From: Lineus longissimus | Taxonomy: Eukaryota > Nemertea > Pilidiophora > Heteronemertea > Lineidae | DNA: 64,000 nt | Reading direction: 5' to 3' | Assembly: GCF_910592395.1 (NCBI RefSeq) | Contig: NC_088326.1 | Span: 253,001 to 317,000, forward strand | Part shown: in pieces, positions 1-11,092 of the stretch | Numbering within the stretch: the first letter of the stretch is position 1 | Layout of the letters: every line of letters starts with the position of its first letter | Notes under the pieces: generated by a model | The model's input: only the letters and a program-made list of their open reading frames with translations | Told to the model about the DNA's origin: nothing | Databases searched by the model: none | Made by a program: the position numbers and the translations under genes

Positions 1-1579
1 ATTACAGATACTGTCACAACCTGACGCAATCAGTGGTTTTAAATATACTCCGTATCTTGATATTTCAAAGTCTCATCCAATTCCATTAATGGCAAGTGAG
101 GTTGATAATATGTAAAGAGCAAGCTCTAGTGAACTCACACAACTGTTTGACATGGGGGAGCCCCCCAAACCCCGTCCTTCTGACATATTTAGCCAGTACA
201 TTGGGGGATGAGTCCCCCAAACCCCCTCCCCCGTTCTCTGAAAGTGACAGGTTTTAGTCAGTACATTGGGGGGAAGGCCCCCCCACCCCCCCCCCCCCCC
301 ATTGGACTCTAAAAATAGAATTCCTTGGAGACGCTGAACAATAAGGCCCAATAAAGAAATAGTCCCCGCCCCGGTAGCTGTATCTGCTGACAGAAGCAGC
401 TCTTTGTGGTGAAATAATAATTGAATGCATGTCATGACACCCAGGAGCTTTTTCTCATTTCTGAAACAGTTGCATGGTTGGAATGAATTTCAAAATCAGT
501 CCGTCAAATCTCTATGCAATGAAAATTGAAATGTCACAACTGTCTCCACCGACGTTGTCCTGTATGTCCTAGCAGACGATTTTTAAATAAATGATGTGAT
601 TGATATACTTGTAGATTGGAATGAATTATTTCTTCAATGATATGATATGAAAGTTGAAAACCCTCTGACATGTCTGAGTACAAAAATGCAGAGGCAAGAC
701 ACATCATGCATGTCATGACACCCAGAAGCTTTTTCTCATTTCTGAAACAGTTGCATGGTTGGAATGAATTTCCAAATCAGTCCGTCAAATCTCTATCCAA
801 ATGGAACTTTAAGACCACTCTATATTTGTGCAGTAGTGTTAAAACTGACTTTTTTGAAGTAAAGTACGTAAATCGAGAAGAATGGGACGTTTTCTTTGTC
901 TTAGAATTATTCAGGACGAAATGTATAACATTTGGGGTTTTTCGTGATTGTCCGGCCCAATTGGCAATATTGCCATTTGGGATGGTGAACAGAGCTAGGA
1001 GCAAATGCGACGCTTATGATTTATTTAAAGAAATAAAATGCCCGATTTAACATCCTGCAGAATCAGGGAAATCGGGCGTTTCCAGTGATATACGACACAA
1101 ATGGATTGTCCTCATGCATTCACTTTGGAAACTTTAGATAGCGCAAGCATCGATCGATGGCGCTAGCCTTCTCCAGGCATAGGCCCCTGAATGCTAATTA
1201 GCGGGATTATCGGGCTAAACAATGGGATTAGCTAGGAAATAATATATAGGGAGTTAAAAAACTTGAGCTTGAATTAAAAATGTTTTGCCATGTGTGAATA
1301 CTACTGGTTATAAATTTCAACAATCATGTTACGTCACGTAGACTCGTTTGAAAATACCACAAAAGCCAAGTTTCCGCGAAGTTATGTCACTTGTTGTCCG
1401 ACTCCTTATCACCCGACCGTGATCTCAGTATTCGACCAATCAGCTTTAAATCGTGAGCATTTTCGTGTATGGGTCAATGAATTTGATTGAAAATCACAAT
1501 TTGAATAGATGAGTGGTTTGGTAACCTCTCTGACGTAACCTACTCAATACGAGCCGTTGAATTTGGCTGTGCTCCTAGT
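1..1579. other. Repeat-bearing flank without a recognised gene
   Basis: No gene is recognisable here. Positions 150-300 carry short G-run/C-run hairpins (for example five G and five C around a four-base loop near 205-222) and a C-run at about 283-300. A 91-bp block at 425-515 recurs at 706-796. An open frame around the second copy (670-1050) has no family resemblance and is probably chance. Confidence 0.5.
425..796. repeat. Direct 91-bp duplication spaced 281 bp
   Basis: Positions 425-515 and 706-796 are nearly identical, differing at only a few bases, with an exact offset of 281 bp. Both start at ATGCATGTCATGACACCCA and end at the same CTCTAT. The intervening DNA is not duplicated. It looks like a segmental duplication or two copies of one short repeat in the same orientation. 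Confidence 0.85.
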
Positions 1580-1837
1580 ATGACACACTGGTTTTGGGAA
1601 CACAAGCGTTCAGTTGTGTTGACGCCTAGTCGAAGCACTGGTTCAATATTGGTGAGTTCAGCCTGATTTCTCCACAACTTTTTCTCCCCAAATTTTGCGA
1701 CTATTGTCTGATACAATGTACAATCTTATCTTATCTTTTCATTTTCATTTCTTGCAGACGCCAGACACGTTGTCCTGTCTAGCACACCCAATGCTGCCCA
1801 ACCGGTTTATCACAAGATACGACGTGAACACCACGTG
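1580..1837 (+). CDS. Candidate two-exon start of an unrecognised gene
   Basis: Two exon-like segments join in frame. Exon a, 1580-1651, starts with ATG, has 24 codons and ends in phase 0 at TTG before GTGAGT. Exon b, 1758-1837, follows a good polypyrimidine tract and CAG, stays open and ends in phase 2 before GTGAGT. The joined product begins MTHWFWEHKRS and contains HPMLPNRF. I do not recognise the family; the style recalls small ciliary proteins, which is only an impression. No downstream exon was found, and a MITE follows at 1913. It could be chance. Confidence 0.3.
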
Positions 1838-1912
1838 GTGAGTTATTTTTCTCTATCGAAACTTCCTTTATCGCACATACATGTATTCTTTTGAAACTTC
1901 TCATCTCTGCAG

Positions 1913-2099
1913 CAGTGGCGGATCCAGAACTTTGGGAAAGAAGCGGGGGTGGGGGGGGGGGGGCGCTGCCCCACCAATGAGAACTGATGATAGAGCCGAA
2001 GGTGCAATCCTGAAAATGAGGGGGAGGGTTCTTGAGGAGAGGTGCCCTAAAATATCAAAGAGGGATGACTCGTGCGGGACGCCCCTAAATCCGCCACTG
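1913..2099. mobile_element. MITE with CAGTGGCGGAT terminal inverted repeats
   Basis: The left end reads CAGTGGCGGATC and the right end is its inverted counterpart, closing at 2099, giving about 187 bp with about 11-bp terminal inverted repeats. The inside is G-run rich and encodes no transposase. This terminus is common in non-autonomous DNA transposons of many animals. A related end occurs at 52827. No clean target duplication was resolved. Confidence 0.65.
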
Positions 2100-2839
2100 C
2101 TGTTCTGAATAATTCCACACTCGGCTCAGCTGACCTTTGAAAGGAGGACACTACTGTTAGCCCATACCCTATCTATGGTACTATATCGTTCTGGCAGCAA
2201 GAAAATGAGACGATCGGTCATGTCTGCCATGTTTTATGACGTCACACGCCACGTACTTGGTGCAATGTGTCACGTGCTCATAACACATTCTATCTCTGAA
2301 CCAATAAGCCCTTGATACTGTGACATGTGATATGTATGATGAGGACCTTGACCGGATCAGAAAGATAAGGCATACAATCGAAGTAGTTCAGAGACATTTA
2401 CATGAAGACATGACAGAAATTACCAATCGTCTCATTTCACCTCTGTGCTGCCAACTTCAGAGCTTTAATAAACCCTGCCAGTTGTCCCCAGGCCTGTGTT
2501 ATGAAATGACGATGGTTTAGTGATATGCCTACCCCTCTTGTATTCAGTGGTATTAAATGGACAACTGTGGCATGAGATATGGTGGTTTTTCCTACAAAAA
2601 TGGCTTCCAGTAGAACCGTGACTTCTCAGTCCAAACAGGAAAATTGAAATACATCATTGAACTGCAATAAACAGTGCACAAAAACTGGGTGTAACCTCAG
2701 GCCTGCCTGAATTTCACGGGTCATGTCCAAAACTGCCTCGCACACTGGCGAAAATCGTTATTTGAGATAAGTGGCGGCGCATGGTGACAAGCAGAGGTAT
2801 TATCCTCCTGGCCAGGTAAATCCCACGCACAGGTTGTCC

Positions 2840-3123
2840 CTTTAAAGCTGACATGCATGCATAAAAATCCTAACGGCAAAATTAGAAAAGACGGAAAGGA
2901 TGAAGTAGCGAGGGTTCCGAGTTCGAACCCGCTCGAGGAATATTTTTTCTTTTTTTCTTTCTCTGTGACCTGTCTCGTCAATGAACTTGTGTTTGTGCAG
3001 TCAAGTGAGACCTGTCGCTGGTCGTCTATCATGTTTCAGGTGCAGTTTGTCGTTTGTTGGTCGGGCGCTTGTGTTTTCTAACTTGGTCGTTTGGGGTTTT
3101 TATGCATGCATGTCACCTTTAAG
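2840..3123. mobile_element. Inverted-repeat element (about 284 bp) with a tRNA-like B box
   Basis: Positions 2840-2869 and 3095-3123 are inverted copies (core GACATGCATGCATAAAAA) with few mismatches. Between them, near 2917-2933, lies GAGTTCGAACCC, which fits an internal pol III B box. No A box at the usual distance was convincing. It reads as a short non-autonomous DNA element that may have picked up a tRNA-derived fragment. Confidence 0.55.
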
Positions 3124-3394
3124 TATGTTTTGGCGTGGTCACGAAGATGATAAATGTGAATAATGACACCAATGCATTGGCCCTGCGGTCACGTGGTGGC
3201 TTTCAATTATATCCTTGTGCCGTCGTAGGAGGCTGCTGAAAGTCGCAGCAAAGCAGCAGCCAACAAAAGACTTGGGCTACTTAAAATTTCTTTCGGGAGC
3301 AGTAATAATCTGGTCACCATTGAGTTTTACCTATAGCTCTTATAAAGATGGTGTGGGAAGATAAATTTCGGCAATTTTGTTACCATTTTAATAT

Positions 3395-4120
3395 CTAACT
3401 GTATGCGCCTGCTTAATCGCCCGCCCGCTAATTTTTTCCTGAATCTTTCGGGCAGTACAGTGTACATTTGTACACAGGTTCTCAGCCAATCAGAATCCGA
3501 TAAATCTGTGTCGTCATCGAGGCGTCATCATGAAACTTAGAAGTAAGCTTGTATTGTTTTGTGCTTGTTAATCAAATTTGAGGCATACAGTATAAAAATA
3601 TACTGGAGGAAGACCATACACACGAGGCAGTATCGAAAGACAAGTCTCATTGCAGAGAAACGTATTCCTACTGGAGGAAGACCATTCACATGAGACAAGT
3701 CTCATTGTATATTCATGCTCAATATGATATCTGATTCTGAAGGACTATCCCTTGGATCTTGGAGATGGGCTATTGTTATTGTCCTTTCTGTAGGTATCTT
3801 GCAGGCAGCAGAAATAACTCAAATATCTAAAATCTAAATAACAAGGGAAAAAGGCGTTATAAAAATAAAATCTAAAGAGTAAAAAAGAAAAAGAAAAATG
3901 TTCTCCACAACCGGATTCGAACTCGCGACCTTTGGATCGAACATGGTATTCTGCCATTTTTGACGAGCGCTCTACCAACTGCTCTAAAGTTTCTAAGACT
4001 TCTGACGTCATGTATTTGTCGAAATCTGATTGGCTGAAAGTCCCTGTACAAATGTACACTAGTGCCCAAAAGGTTCAGGAAAAAAAATTCGCTACCCGCC
4101 CTTTTCAGATAGACAGTTAG
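3395..4120. mobile_element. Non-autonomous DNA element with about 110-bp terminal inverted repeats
   Basis: Positions about 3395-3510 and 4010-4120 are long imperfect inverted copies. Shared landmarks in the same order are CTAACTGT at the tip, a GGGCGGG-type block, AATTTTTT, TTTCCTGAA, GTACATTTGTACA and CAGCCAATCAGA. The interior contains a short direct duplication (about 3601-3690, built on TACTGGAGGAAGACCAT) and a tRNA-like segment. There is no transposase frame, so mobilisation would have to be in trans. Confidence 0.65.
3905..3990 (-). repeat. tRNA-derived segment (A and B boxes)
   Basis: On the minus strand this reads like a degraded tRNA. A D-arm/A-box segment AGCAGTTGGTAGAGCGC is followed 40-50 bases later by a T-arm/B-box segment GCGAGTTCGAATCC. 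The anticodon region is expanded and would not form a proper stem, so it is not a working tRNA gene. It lies inside the inverted-repeat element at 3395-4120. Confidence 0.6.
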
Positions 4121-5254
4121 CCCATCTATCACTTCGATCTATCTACCGAGCTGTCATGGCCAATACTTTTTCTTTCAGAAGCCCCGACGTCCTTTGAAGT
4201 TTCAAGAAATGGTTGGGTTTGGTCAAGGGACTGGTATTGGATCTGATATATTATCATTGTTGTCACACCTTTTCGCTAAATATGAGGTCTTGAAAATGCT
4301 TGGTATTGCTCCTTGTGAGGTGTTACCCAACGTTAATGACGCCTGTCTGTATAAGTGGTACATACTTGACACCTATGGCGAAGGATGAGCCAGTTATTTT
4401 CGAGTTTGTACTTTGGGTGCATCTCGTTCCTCGGGTTGCATTGCGCCCGCGACCCCATAGGAGTTCCTGGTCTTGTCTCTTCGCCCCCAACCCCGATAAA
4501 CTCTATGTGCCGTGAACGAATGCTCATCAGGTCGACAGTTATTTGACGACGTAAATCCATCCATATTAACTGGCGCTGCGGCTGCGCTCAATAGACTTCG
4601 TTGGGGAGTCTGAGCCTGATAGGGTGTACCAGTCCAGCCGGTTATGTACGGTTGGTATGCTCTATGATATGGATCTCCATCCACCTGTCAGCTAGGGGCA
4701 GACCCCAGTGTCTCAACCCTGGGTCTCAGAGGCGGTAACTTCTAGTCAGGCAGCGCGCTATGTCTGGTTAGGCGACATGGGTTACCAGGAGCATCCACAG
4801 CCAAAATGGTTTGCACATGGAGGTCATCGCGACCGACTTGTGAGGGGGAAGAAGTGATGTCCATGGCGGTTTCAAATTGATCTGACGACCCCCGCGTCTT
4901 CTGGACACGGAGGGGTTCATGTGGCCAAATCCTGTCAGCTAAATCCTATCGTTAGCATCGTTCGCGGTACATGGAAACCAAGGGCATGGAACCCTTTTTT
5001 GTCTTGGTTTAATTTCTCTGAGGATTTCAATGATGATATATATATTTAGATCCACAGGTATAGTCGGTACATGTGGCGACTCGCCACATGAACATTTTAA
5101 AAGTTTTTTTTCGAGCATTGTAAAAAGTTATGAGAATAAATTTCCCCTTTGGACGTGTGTTTTTTACCAGAATGACAATCAAACAGTTTGTCACTGGAGA
5201 GTTTCCCCATCCCCCACCCCAGCCCTAGAATAATATACAGACTAAATAGTATCT
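4121..5254. other. Unassigned block, part of it GC-rich
   Basis: No gene was recognised. About 4370-4990 is richer in GC than its surroundings and contains a minus-strand open frame (about 4394-4684) rich in Pro, Tyr and Ser. Abrupt composition and no splice context suggest an old mobile-element remnant, but no diagnostic domain is visible. Confidence 0.35.
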
Positions 5255-5531
5255 TTGGACTGTACTGGTAATATAGGTCAGTCACGAAAAATAAAATATA
5301 TATTGGACTGTACTGGTAATATAGGTCAGTCACGAAGAATAGACTATATATTGGACTGTACTGGTAATATAGGTCAGTCACGAAAAATGAAATATGTATT
5401 GGACTGTACTGGTAATATAGGTCAGTCACGAAGAATAGAATGATATTGGACTGTACTGGTAATAGAGGTCAGTCAAAAAAAAGAAATATATATTGGACTG
5501 TACTGGTAATATAGGTCAGTCACGAAAATAT
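5255..5531. repeat. 48-bp minisatellite, about 6 units
   Basis: Units start at 5255, 5303, 5351, 5399, 5446 and 5493, so the period is 47-48 bp. The core is GGACTGTACTGGTAATATAG followed by GTCAGTCACGA and an A/T-rich spacer that carries most of the variation. Because 48 is a multiple of three, both strands stay open across it, which explains the repetitive open frames here. Confidence 0.95.
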
Positions 5532-8500
5532 CTGAAAGTCTGTGCCCCATTGTTGACGAATATAATATCGTGAGGACTTTATCAATAGTCACGGTTCCTG
5601 GCCCCTCCCACATAAAAATCATTAGCAAGGTCACTGCAGGCAATAGCTTCAGCATTGTTATTGTATAAACATGTCTTAAACATTATAAACGGCCCTATTT
5701 GTGGGGTTACATTGGGTTCTTGCTGGGGTTATGATGTCCATGTCCGATTCTGCGTTTTGTGGACTTGTAAATCAGTCCAGCAGTCACATTGCGTTTTGTG
5801 GACATGTAAGTCTGTCCCGCAGTACCATGTTTCACCCCAGCAATTACCAATAAGACCTGCACGTGACCTTAAAGTAAATAGCTATGCAAGTGTGGTCGAG
5901 ACAAAACGCGATGTATGCATTGGAAGAAGGAAATCTGTGAAGAGTAGCTGGAACTGTCTGTCCAGCTCTCGTTTATGAAACAATGGGAGATTTGAAAAAC
6001 GTCTCCTGAACAGATCGCCCATTGTTAACTGAAGCAGCATTCGAATTGTCTCCAATTTTTTCAGGTGGATTGCTCCATCTCCTGTGATTTCGCTGTCCCG
6101 TCCCAAGAATCGAGCCAACGCGATCGAGGCCACTTCTGAGAGATAAATATTTAGGATGCCAGATTTGTGGAACACAATTGAGGTAAATGAGATAAGCATG
6201 GCTACAGTTGATGAAATGAGGCTTTAGGTCCGTCATCATGTGACTGATATTGGGACAAACCCGAGGCAGGTTTACCACCATTGCCTCACAATTCAATTTA
6301 AATAATTCATCTTATTAGTGCCATGACTTTTAAAAAAACGTCATGAAAAATGATCAAATACTTCAATTTCTTAAATTGTATATTTCAATGTTTCTTGGTA
6401 TATAAATCTTCCCTTTCTATTCCAGACCAGTAGTCAAGAGCCATGATCAGGGAACAGCATTCTCCAACGGAATTGACCCTTTTTCTTGTTGTAATTCATG
6501 CTGTTGGCTCAGAATAGGTTGACACTCACCTGTTTTCGACCCTGAAAATTAAACAGCAAACATTGTTACTCTTTGTTAAAAGTGAACCTTGCAAAATGTG
6601 TGCTTATTCCTTAAATCAATAGCACTTCATGTATGTACTCGCTGATCCAGAATATTGCTATTTCTTGTTCCGTTTTCAATGTGGCAATCCATTTACCGTA
6701 TATCTGAGCTATTTCATAGCACAAGAAGTGCAACATTACAACAATGGAGCTATTTCTTGATCACAGCAAAAATGTGTTTCTACATTGTTTTACTCAAATG
6801 ATGCATGGATGAGCCTTATTGACATAATTGTTTTCAAGAGGAATTGGTTGTAGGTTTTCTTTCTTTTTTCTTAAGGCAGGCCTAATTTAACAGAAGGCCT
6901 ATATTTTAGGTAGGATATTATTTATACTATAGGCCCATATCAGTTTTGAGAGCAATTTCCTCTTGAAGACATTAAACGTCAGTCGAGTCTCTGCACCATT
7001 TTGATTGGGCGGTTTTGGGGTAAAATACAGTACAAGAGAATGCTCCATTGGTGTTAACAGGATATGTCATTGTTTTGGTCAGCAATCAGTTCTTGCCACC
7101 TTGAAAGCGGTCACGGTTACTTATGACTTGTACATTGTTCAATTGTTATTATGCTATTATCATTTATCATTTGCCCCCCCCCCCCCCCCCATCCTTATCC
7201 ACACTCAGTGCACCACCCTCCATCCCGCACTGACCCAACATCTGATCCCTTGACACGCTTGCTCAAGCGGCTCAAGCGGCGTCAGCAGTATCAACGTTGT
7301 GTTATTGTATTCCAAGTTTTGCATTATTCATATCTATGTACTTGCCAAATAAATGTTGCCATATCATAACCTTCGTCTCTTGTCCTTCGGTCAATAAGTG
7401 TGCTGATCACTCCTTTTTTCTGATTCCGCATGTCGGCCACTAATTCTAAGTTTTGTAGTACATGTAGCCTATATATTATATACTTGCCCAATAAAAGTTG
7501 CCATATCATCAGGCTTTGTCTCTTGTCCTTCGGTCTCTCAGCGTGGGGGACACTCTCGAAAAGTGAGATTATTAAAAATAACTGGCGCTCAATGTGTGTT
7601 TTAATAACTGTCGCTCAATGTGTGTATCTATGTGTCCCTGGAGTTCGAAGGATGTGACATTACAGAGCGTCCGATTTAGTCTCGTAGAGAGACGCGAATT
7701 ATTCCAGGACATTCAAACTTGTGTTGTATCCTATCCTTACGATGTCTAGTATGGTTATCCCTACCGAGGTGCTAAAAGCCCTGTCTCTTTAGTATTGAAT
7801 GAGGCATCATGCAGACAGTCCGCTGTACGCTCTTGAGAGAGACACTGACACCCCATCTCTGCCCAGAGTAACCCGTGCTTAGAGTAACTGGTAAACCGCA
7901 ATCGTCACTTGAAGACGAAGCATTGCTGGTGTTTATTCATATCATCTCCTCAAACACTACTCGAGTACTTCTTGGGTGGTACCTGATACGAGACAACTAA
8001 CTGAGCTATAACTAATATGAAGTGCTGTTTGATAAGGGCACATGAGCTGTGTCCCTTTAGTTCGAAGGATGTGACCCCTCACAGTGTCCAATGCAGCTCC
8101 TTGAGAGAAAAAGACACTAATACATTCACAGGACTTTCAAACTGCTGTGAGCGTCCCTACAGCAGTATGGGCAGTGAAGCGGACAACCCTGTTCCTCCAG
8201 TGTTAGTCTTGGGGGTAACTGATACGAGACAACTGATTTGGCATTACCTGGTATGGGCAACTCGTCTCGCGAGGGTGCAGATCGTGTGTCCCTTGTACTT
8301 CGAAGGATGTGACATACGACAGAGTGTCCAATGCAACTCCGCGCGAGAAAAAGACGCTAATACATTCCTAGGACATTTAAACTGCTGGGGGCATCCCTAC
8401 AGAACAACGAAAAGGAAAAGAGATGGGTGAAAACTCGATCTGTCTTCGATTTTTGGAACAACGCTGATAATCTGTAAGTACCAGGACCCATCAACAGAAT

Positions 8501-9042
8501 CTAAAAGCCGATCGGCGCATCTCGAAAACCTAAAAAAAATGGCCTCCACTCTTTGATCAAAATCACCTATTCATATAAAATATTTGCTATTTTCCTTTTT
8601 ACCATCTCACTAGATTCCTTTAAAGTACAACATAGCGCAATTTGATTGAAAAATATTTAAAAACAAACAAATGTCAAGCCACCAAAGTTAGAGGGCCCCC
8701 ATCAACATTTTCATCAGCAAATTCATCAACAGTTTACACTTTCCCGATAGCAGACGATTTTTAAATACATAATGTCCCACACCCGCACTTCAGTGGCGCC
8801 GGTGTGAATAAATCTACTTGTGTGAATGGTCAATGGCTCATGACGTCATGAAATAATTGCGTCACGAGGAAGGGAACAATGGGATTCACATCCGACGCCG
8901 TAACTATGGGTGCGGTGCGTCGTGAATGCAGGATCGGCCAACGCGCGGCCCGTATGGAATGCGACAAACAGTACCAGGACCAGAATTGTCATGAGTCTGC
9001 ACAAATTTTTTCAGATTCGATGGACATGATGGATATATGAAT
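5532..9042. other. Long stretch without a recognised gene; several degenerate repeats
   Basis: I see no gene. Contents: a roughly 48-bp duplicate at about 5752-5826 (GCGTTTTGTGGACwTGTAA type); a 53-bp direct repeat at 7340-7392 and 7482-7535; a C-run at about 7175-7192; and a three-copy degenerate block at 7631-8405. Open frames in this region lack splice context or family resemblance. Confidence 0.5.
7631..8405. repeat. Degenerate tandem block, three copies of about 110-120 bp
   Basis: Copies at about 7631-7735, 8049-8166 and 8285-8405 share the order TGTGTCCC, then TTCGAAGGATGTGAC, then a GTCCAATGCA-type block, GAGAGAAAAAGAC, ACATTC, AGGAC and AACTG. Copies 2 and 3 are closest. An open frame at 8017-8430 spans both and translates to two similar halves, which reflects the DNA repeat and not a gene. 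Confidence 0.7.
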
Positions 9043-9452
9043 TTTATTTACACTTTATACATACGTAACCATTACCTTCACTACGTTGTGCGAGTGAAAA
9101 AATAAGAACAACATAACTTTTTCAAACAATTACTAAATATTTATTTGCATAAAGACCACTGGTCACAAATCTAAGGAAACATAGTGGCATTTAACATTTT
9201 ATGACTACAGGCCCTGGGCACACAGGTAATTAGTTGGTCATCAACACAATGTTCCTGGTCTCAAACTTTGCTGATGCCAAAATACTAAGCCAGCGTGAGT
9301 CAAGCAGGAAGAGCCTTTTCCCGTTTCCCAAAACCAAATGGTTTGGCATCAGTGTATTTTTTGTGACAACAATTAGTCTCTCATTTGAGATGGCCACTAT
9401 CTTGTCATTTGAGGAACAATATCGTATAACCACGCCGTGTTTTTTCAATCCA

Positions 9453-10453
9453 TCACCAACACGATCTCGTCACTCCAGACATTTGATTATAATCGGCATA
9501 ATGTCGCCACATTATCCGACTGAGCCGCCATCTTGTGACTCGCCCACGTGGCCGTGAGGTTAGGATGCATCGATTTCGGATACGATGGTAGTTGCTGTCG
9601 CGAGGAAGAGAATCTATCTCGAGGTCTGCAATCTCCTGGAAGAAAATAGAAAACTTTTGATAACAACTCTTGGGCTGAAAACAGAGTCACGAGACCCATC
9701 GGCCTCTAACCGAAGTGGTACTTACAAAATGCTCATCTTGCCTTGGAGCAAGAATACTCTTGAGAATAACACTTTCCAGCGCAGAGCAATCACTGAAGAA
9801 CAACTAACAAACAGGTAGAATGGATGTCGCAAGCACTTGCAATTCAATGACCCCAGCAAACGAGCAATTTCTGTCATATATGCGACCATGATTGCAGGTT
9901 GCTTGCTTGCGGATCGTTGACGATAGCTCAACTCACCTGCAGTTCTCGAGGAAGAACCTTATTTTTCCTGATACAGTTTAGACGAACACGCTGTGGATAG
10001 TAATTTCCTACCATCTTACGTCGATTATGATCTTTCAGCATGTGTGAATTTACATAGTGCGATCGCACAGAGGTCTGCTGACATGTTGCCTCGCCACTCA
10101 AAAGAGGGCACGAAGAAGTTAGGGTCGGCTGGAAAAAATCGAGAAAATTGTTGCTCAAAACCGTTTCTTTTTGTTGCAAGAACAGGTGAACGAATGAATT
10201 CGCAGAAACCAAATTATTTCACGAACGGCGCCCCATATAGTAGAAGTACACTGATATTGTCCAACTTCAGGACTCAAAAATGCGAATTAACGACCACTTT
10301 CACAGCAAATCAATAAAATATAGAAGATACATTGATAAAGTACACCCTGAAGTATACCTTGATCAAACTGTTTGCAGATGTTACACTAATATTGGGTAGC
10401 TTGGGCCAAAAAGAAGACAGACCACCCCAAATTCGTCTAAATGTCGCAGCCAT
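9453..10453 (-). CDS. MRPS14: Mitochondrial ribosomal protein S14 (uS14m)
   Basis: Small-subunit mitoribosomal protein of the uS14 family. Three coding exons: 10358-10453 (ATG, 32 codons, donor AAG|GTATAC), 9937-10128 (64 codons, after TTTTTTCCAG, donor CAG|GTGAGT) and 9453-9635 (60 codons plus TGA). All junctions are phase 0, and the product is 156 residues. Exon 2 carries the family block VRSHYV...NRRKM and [12 protein letters not shown]. Exon 3 has the hallmark IRNRC...TSRPRG...RWRLSR and ends near SGVTRSCW. The N-terminus ([11 protein letters not shown]) is basic and hydrophobic, as expected for mitochondrial import; the protein is somewhat longer than the roughly 128-residue human one because of this end. 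AATAAA-type signals lie downstream at 9140-9145 and 9043-9048 (minus strand). It lies 640 bp downstream of MPV17 on the same strand. Confidence 0.93.
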
Positions 10454-11092
10454 GATGGATAGTTAGTTATGATAGATAGTTACAGGTGGCGCTTTTGATA
10501 AAAAGGCCGAAGACAAAAAGCGACCGAAGACAGAAAATCGGCCTGGAGGAGACTGATTGTCCCAATATTCATTTATTGACGAATATTACAGTATTAAACA
10601 TTATATCGACAGGAGACCAATAGGGGACCTAGCACCATGCTACTGAATGAATCAACAATTCATTGCAAGGGAAAGTGCTGTAAACTCTATCAGGAACTGT
10701 CTCATATTTGAAGGCAGCATCACATAAGCAAAGAGAATATTCCGAGCTAAAATTATAATGGTGAGAGTTCTCATTAAGTGATTTTATACAATGCGTGTTC
10801 ATAGAATCTGGTCAAATAAGCACCCGTACTAATCATGTTGCAATCATAATCAACATCATGTTTAAAGTTGAGAAAACCTTGGTCAATGAAAGGCAGGAAA
10901 AGCATTTGAAGGTGGAGCCTATTTGCTGCATTATTTGGCTTTAGTGGTGTCTAGTCACATCTATCCAGACATAGTTCAAGTTACACAGGAAAGTCATCAA
11001 ATCCATTGTTTTTCTTCCACCTTTCCTAATTTTCCCCAATGGGACAGGCAGATCTTTTCTCGAGAGCTGGTCATGTTTTCTGCTCACAGTCA

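Noticed and set aside
453-484. RHIM motif in the ankyrin/FN3 protein (residue numbers 453-484)
   Set aside because: The stretch is Gly/Asn-rich and beta-prone but lacks the core (V/I)-Q-(V/I)-G-x-x-N; only a loose resemblance is claimed.
3905-3990. Functional tRNA gene
   Set aside because: A and B boxes are present but the anticodon arm cannot fold and the acceptor ends do not pair; it is tRNA-derived.
5255-5531. Repetitive open frames on both strands
   Set aside because: A 48-bp minisatellite (multiple of three) keeps any stop-free frame open; no coding evidence.
5255-5531. CRISPR array
   Set aside because: The repeats are contiguous minisatellite units without unique spacers, in eukaryotic DNA.
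5882-6199. Overlapping open frames on both strands near 5.7-6.3 kb
   Set aside because: No family resemblance, no matching splice sites; possibly an old repeat.
7175-7192. Poly-C and poly-G runs here and at 283, 1949, 21700, 26761, 31211 and 33190
   Set aside because: Simple homopolymer tracts; noted but not treated as individual features.
8017-8430. 137-codon open frame with internally similar halves
   Set aside because: The internal similarity comes from the degenerate DNA repeat that also exists out of frame at 7631-7735.
9993-10316. Plus-strand 107-codon open frame
   Set aside because: It is antisense to MRPS14 exon 2, which has clear family identity on the other strand.
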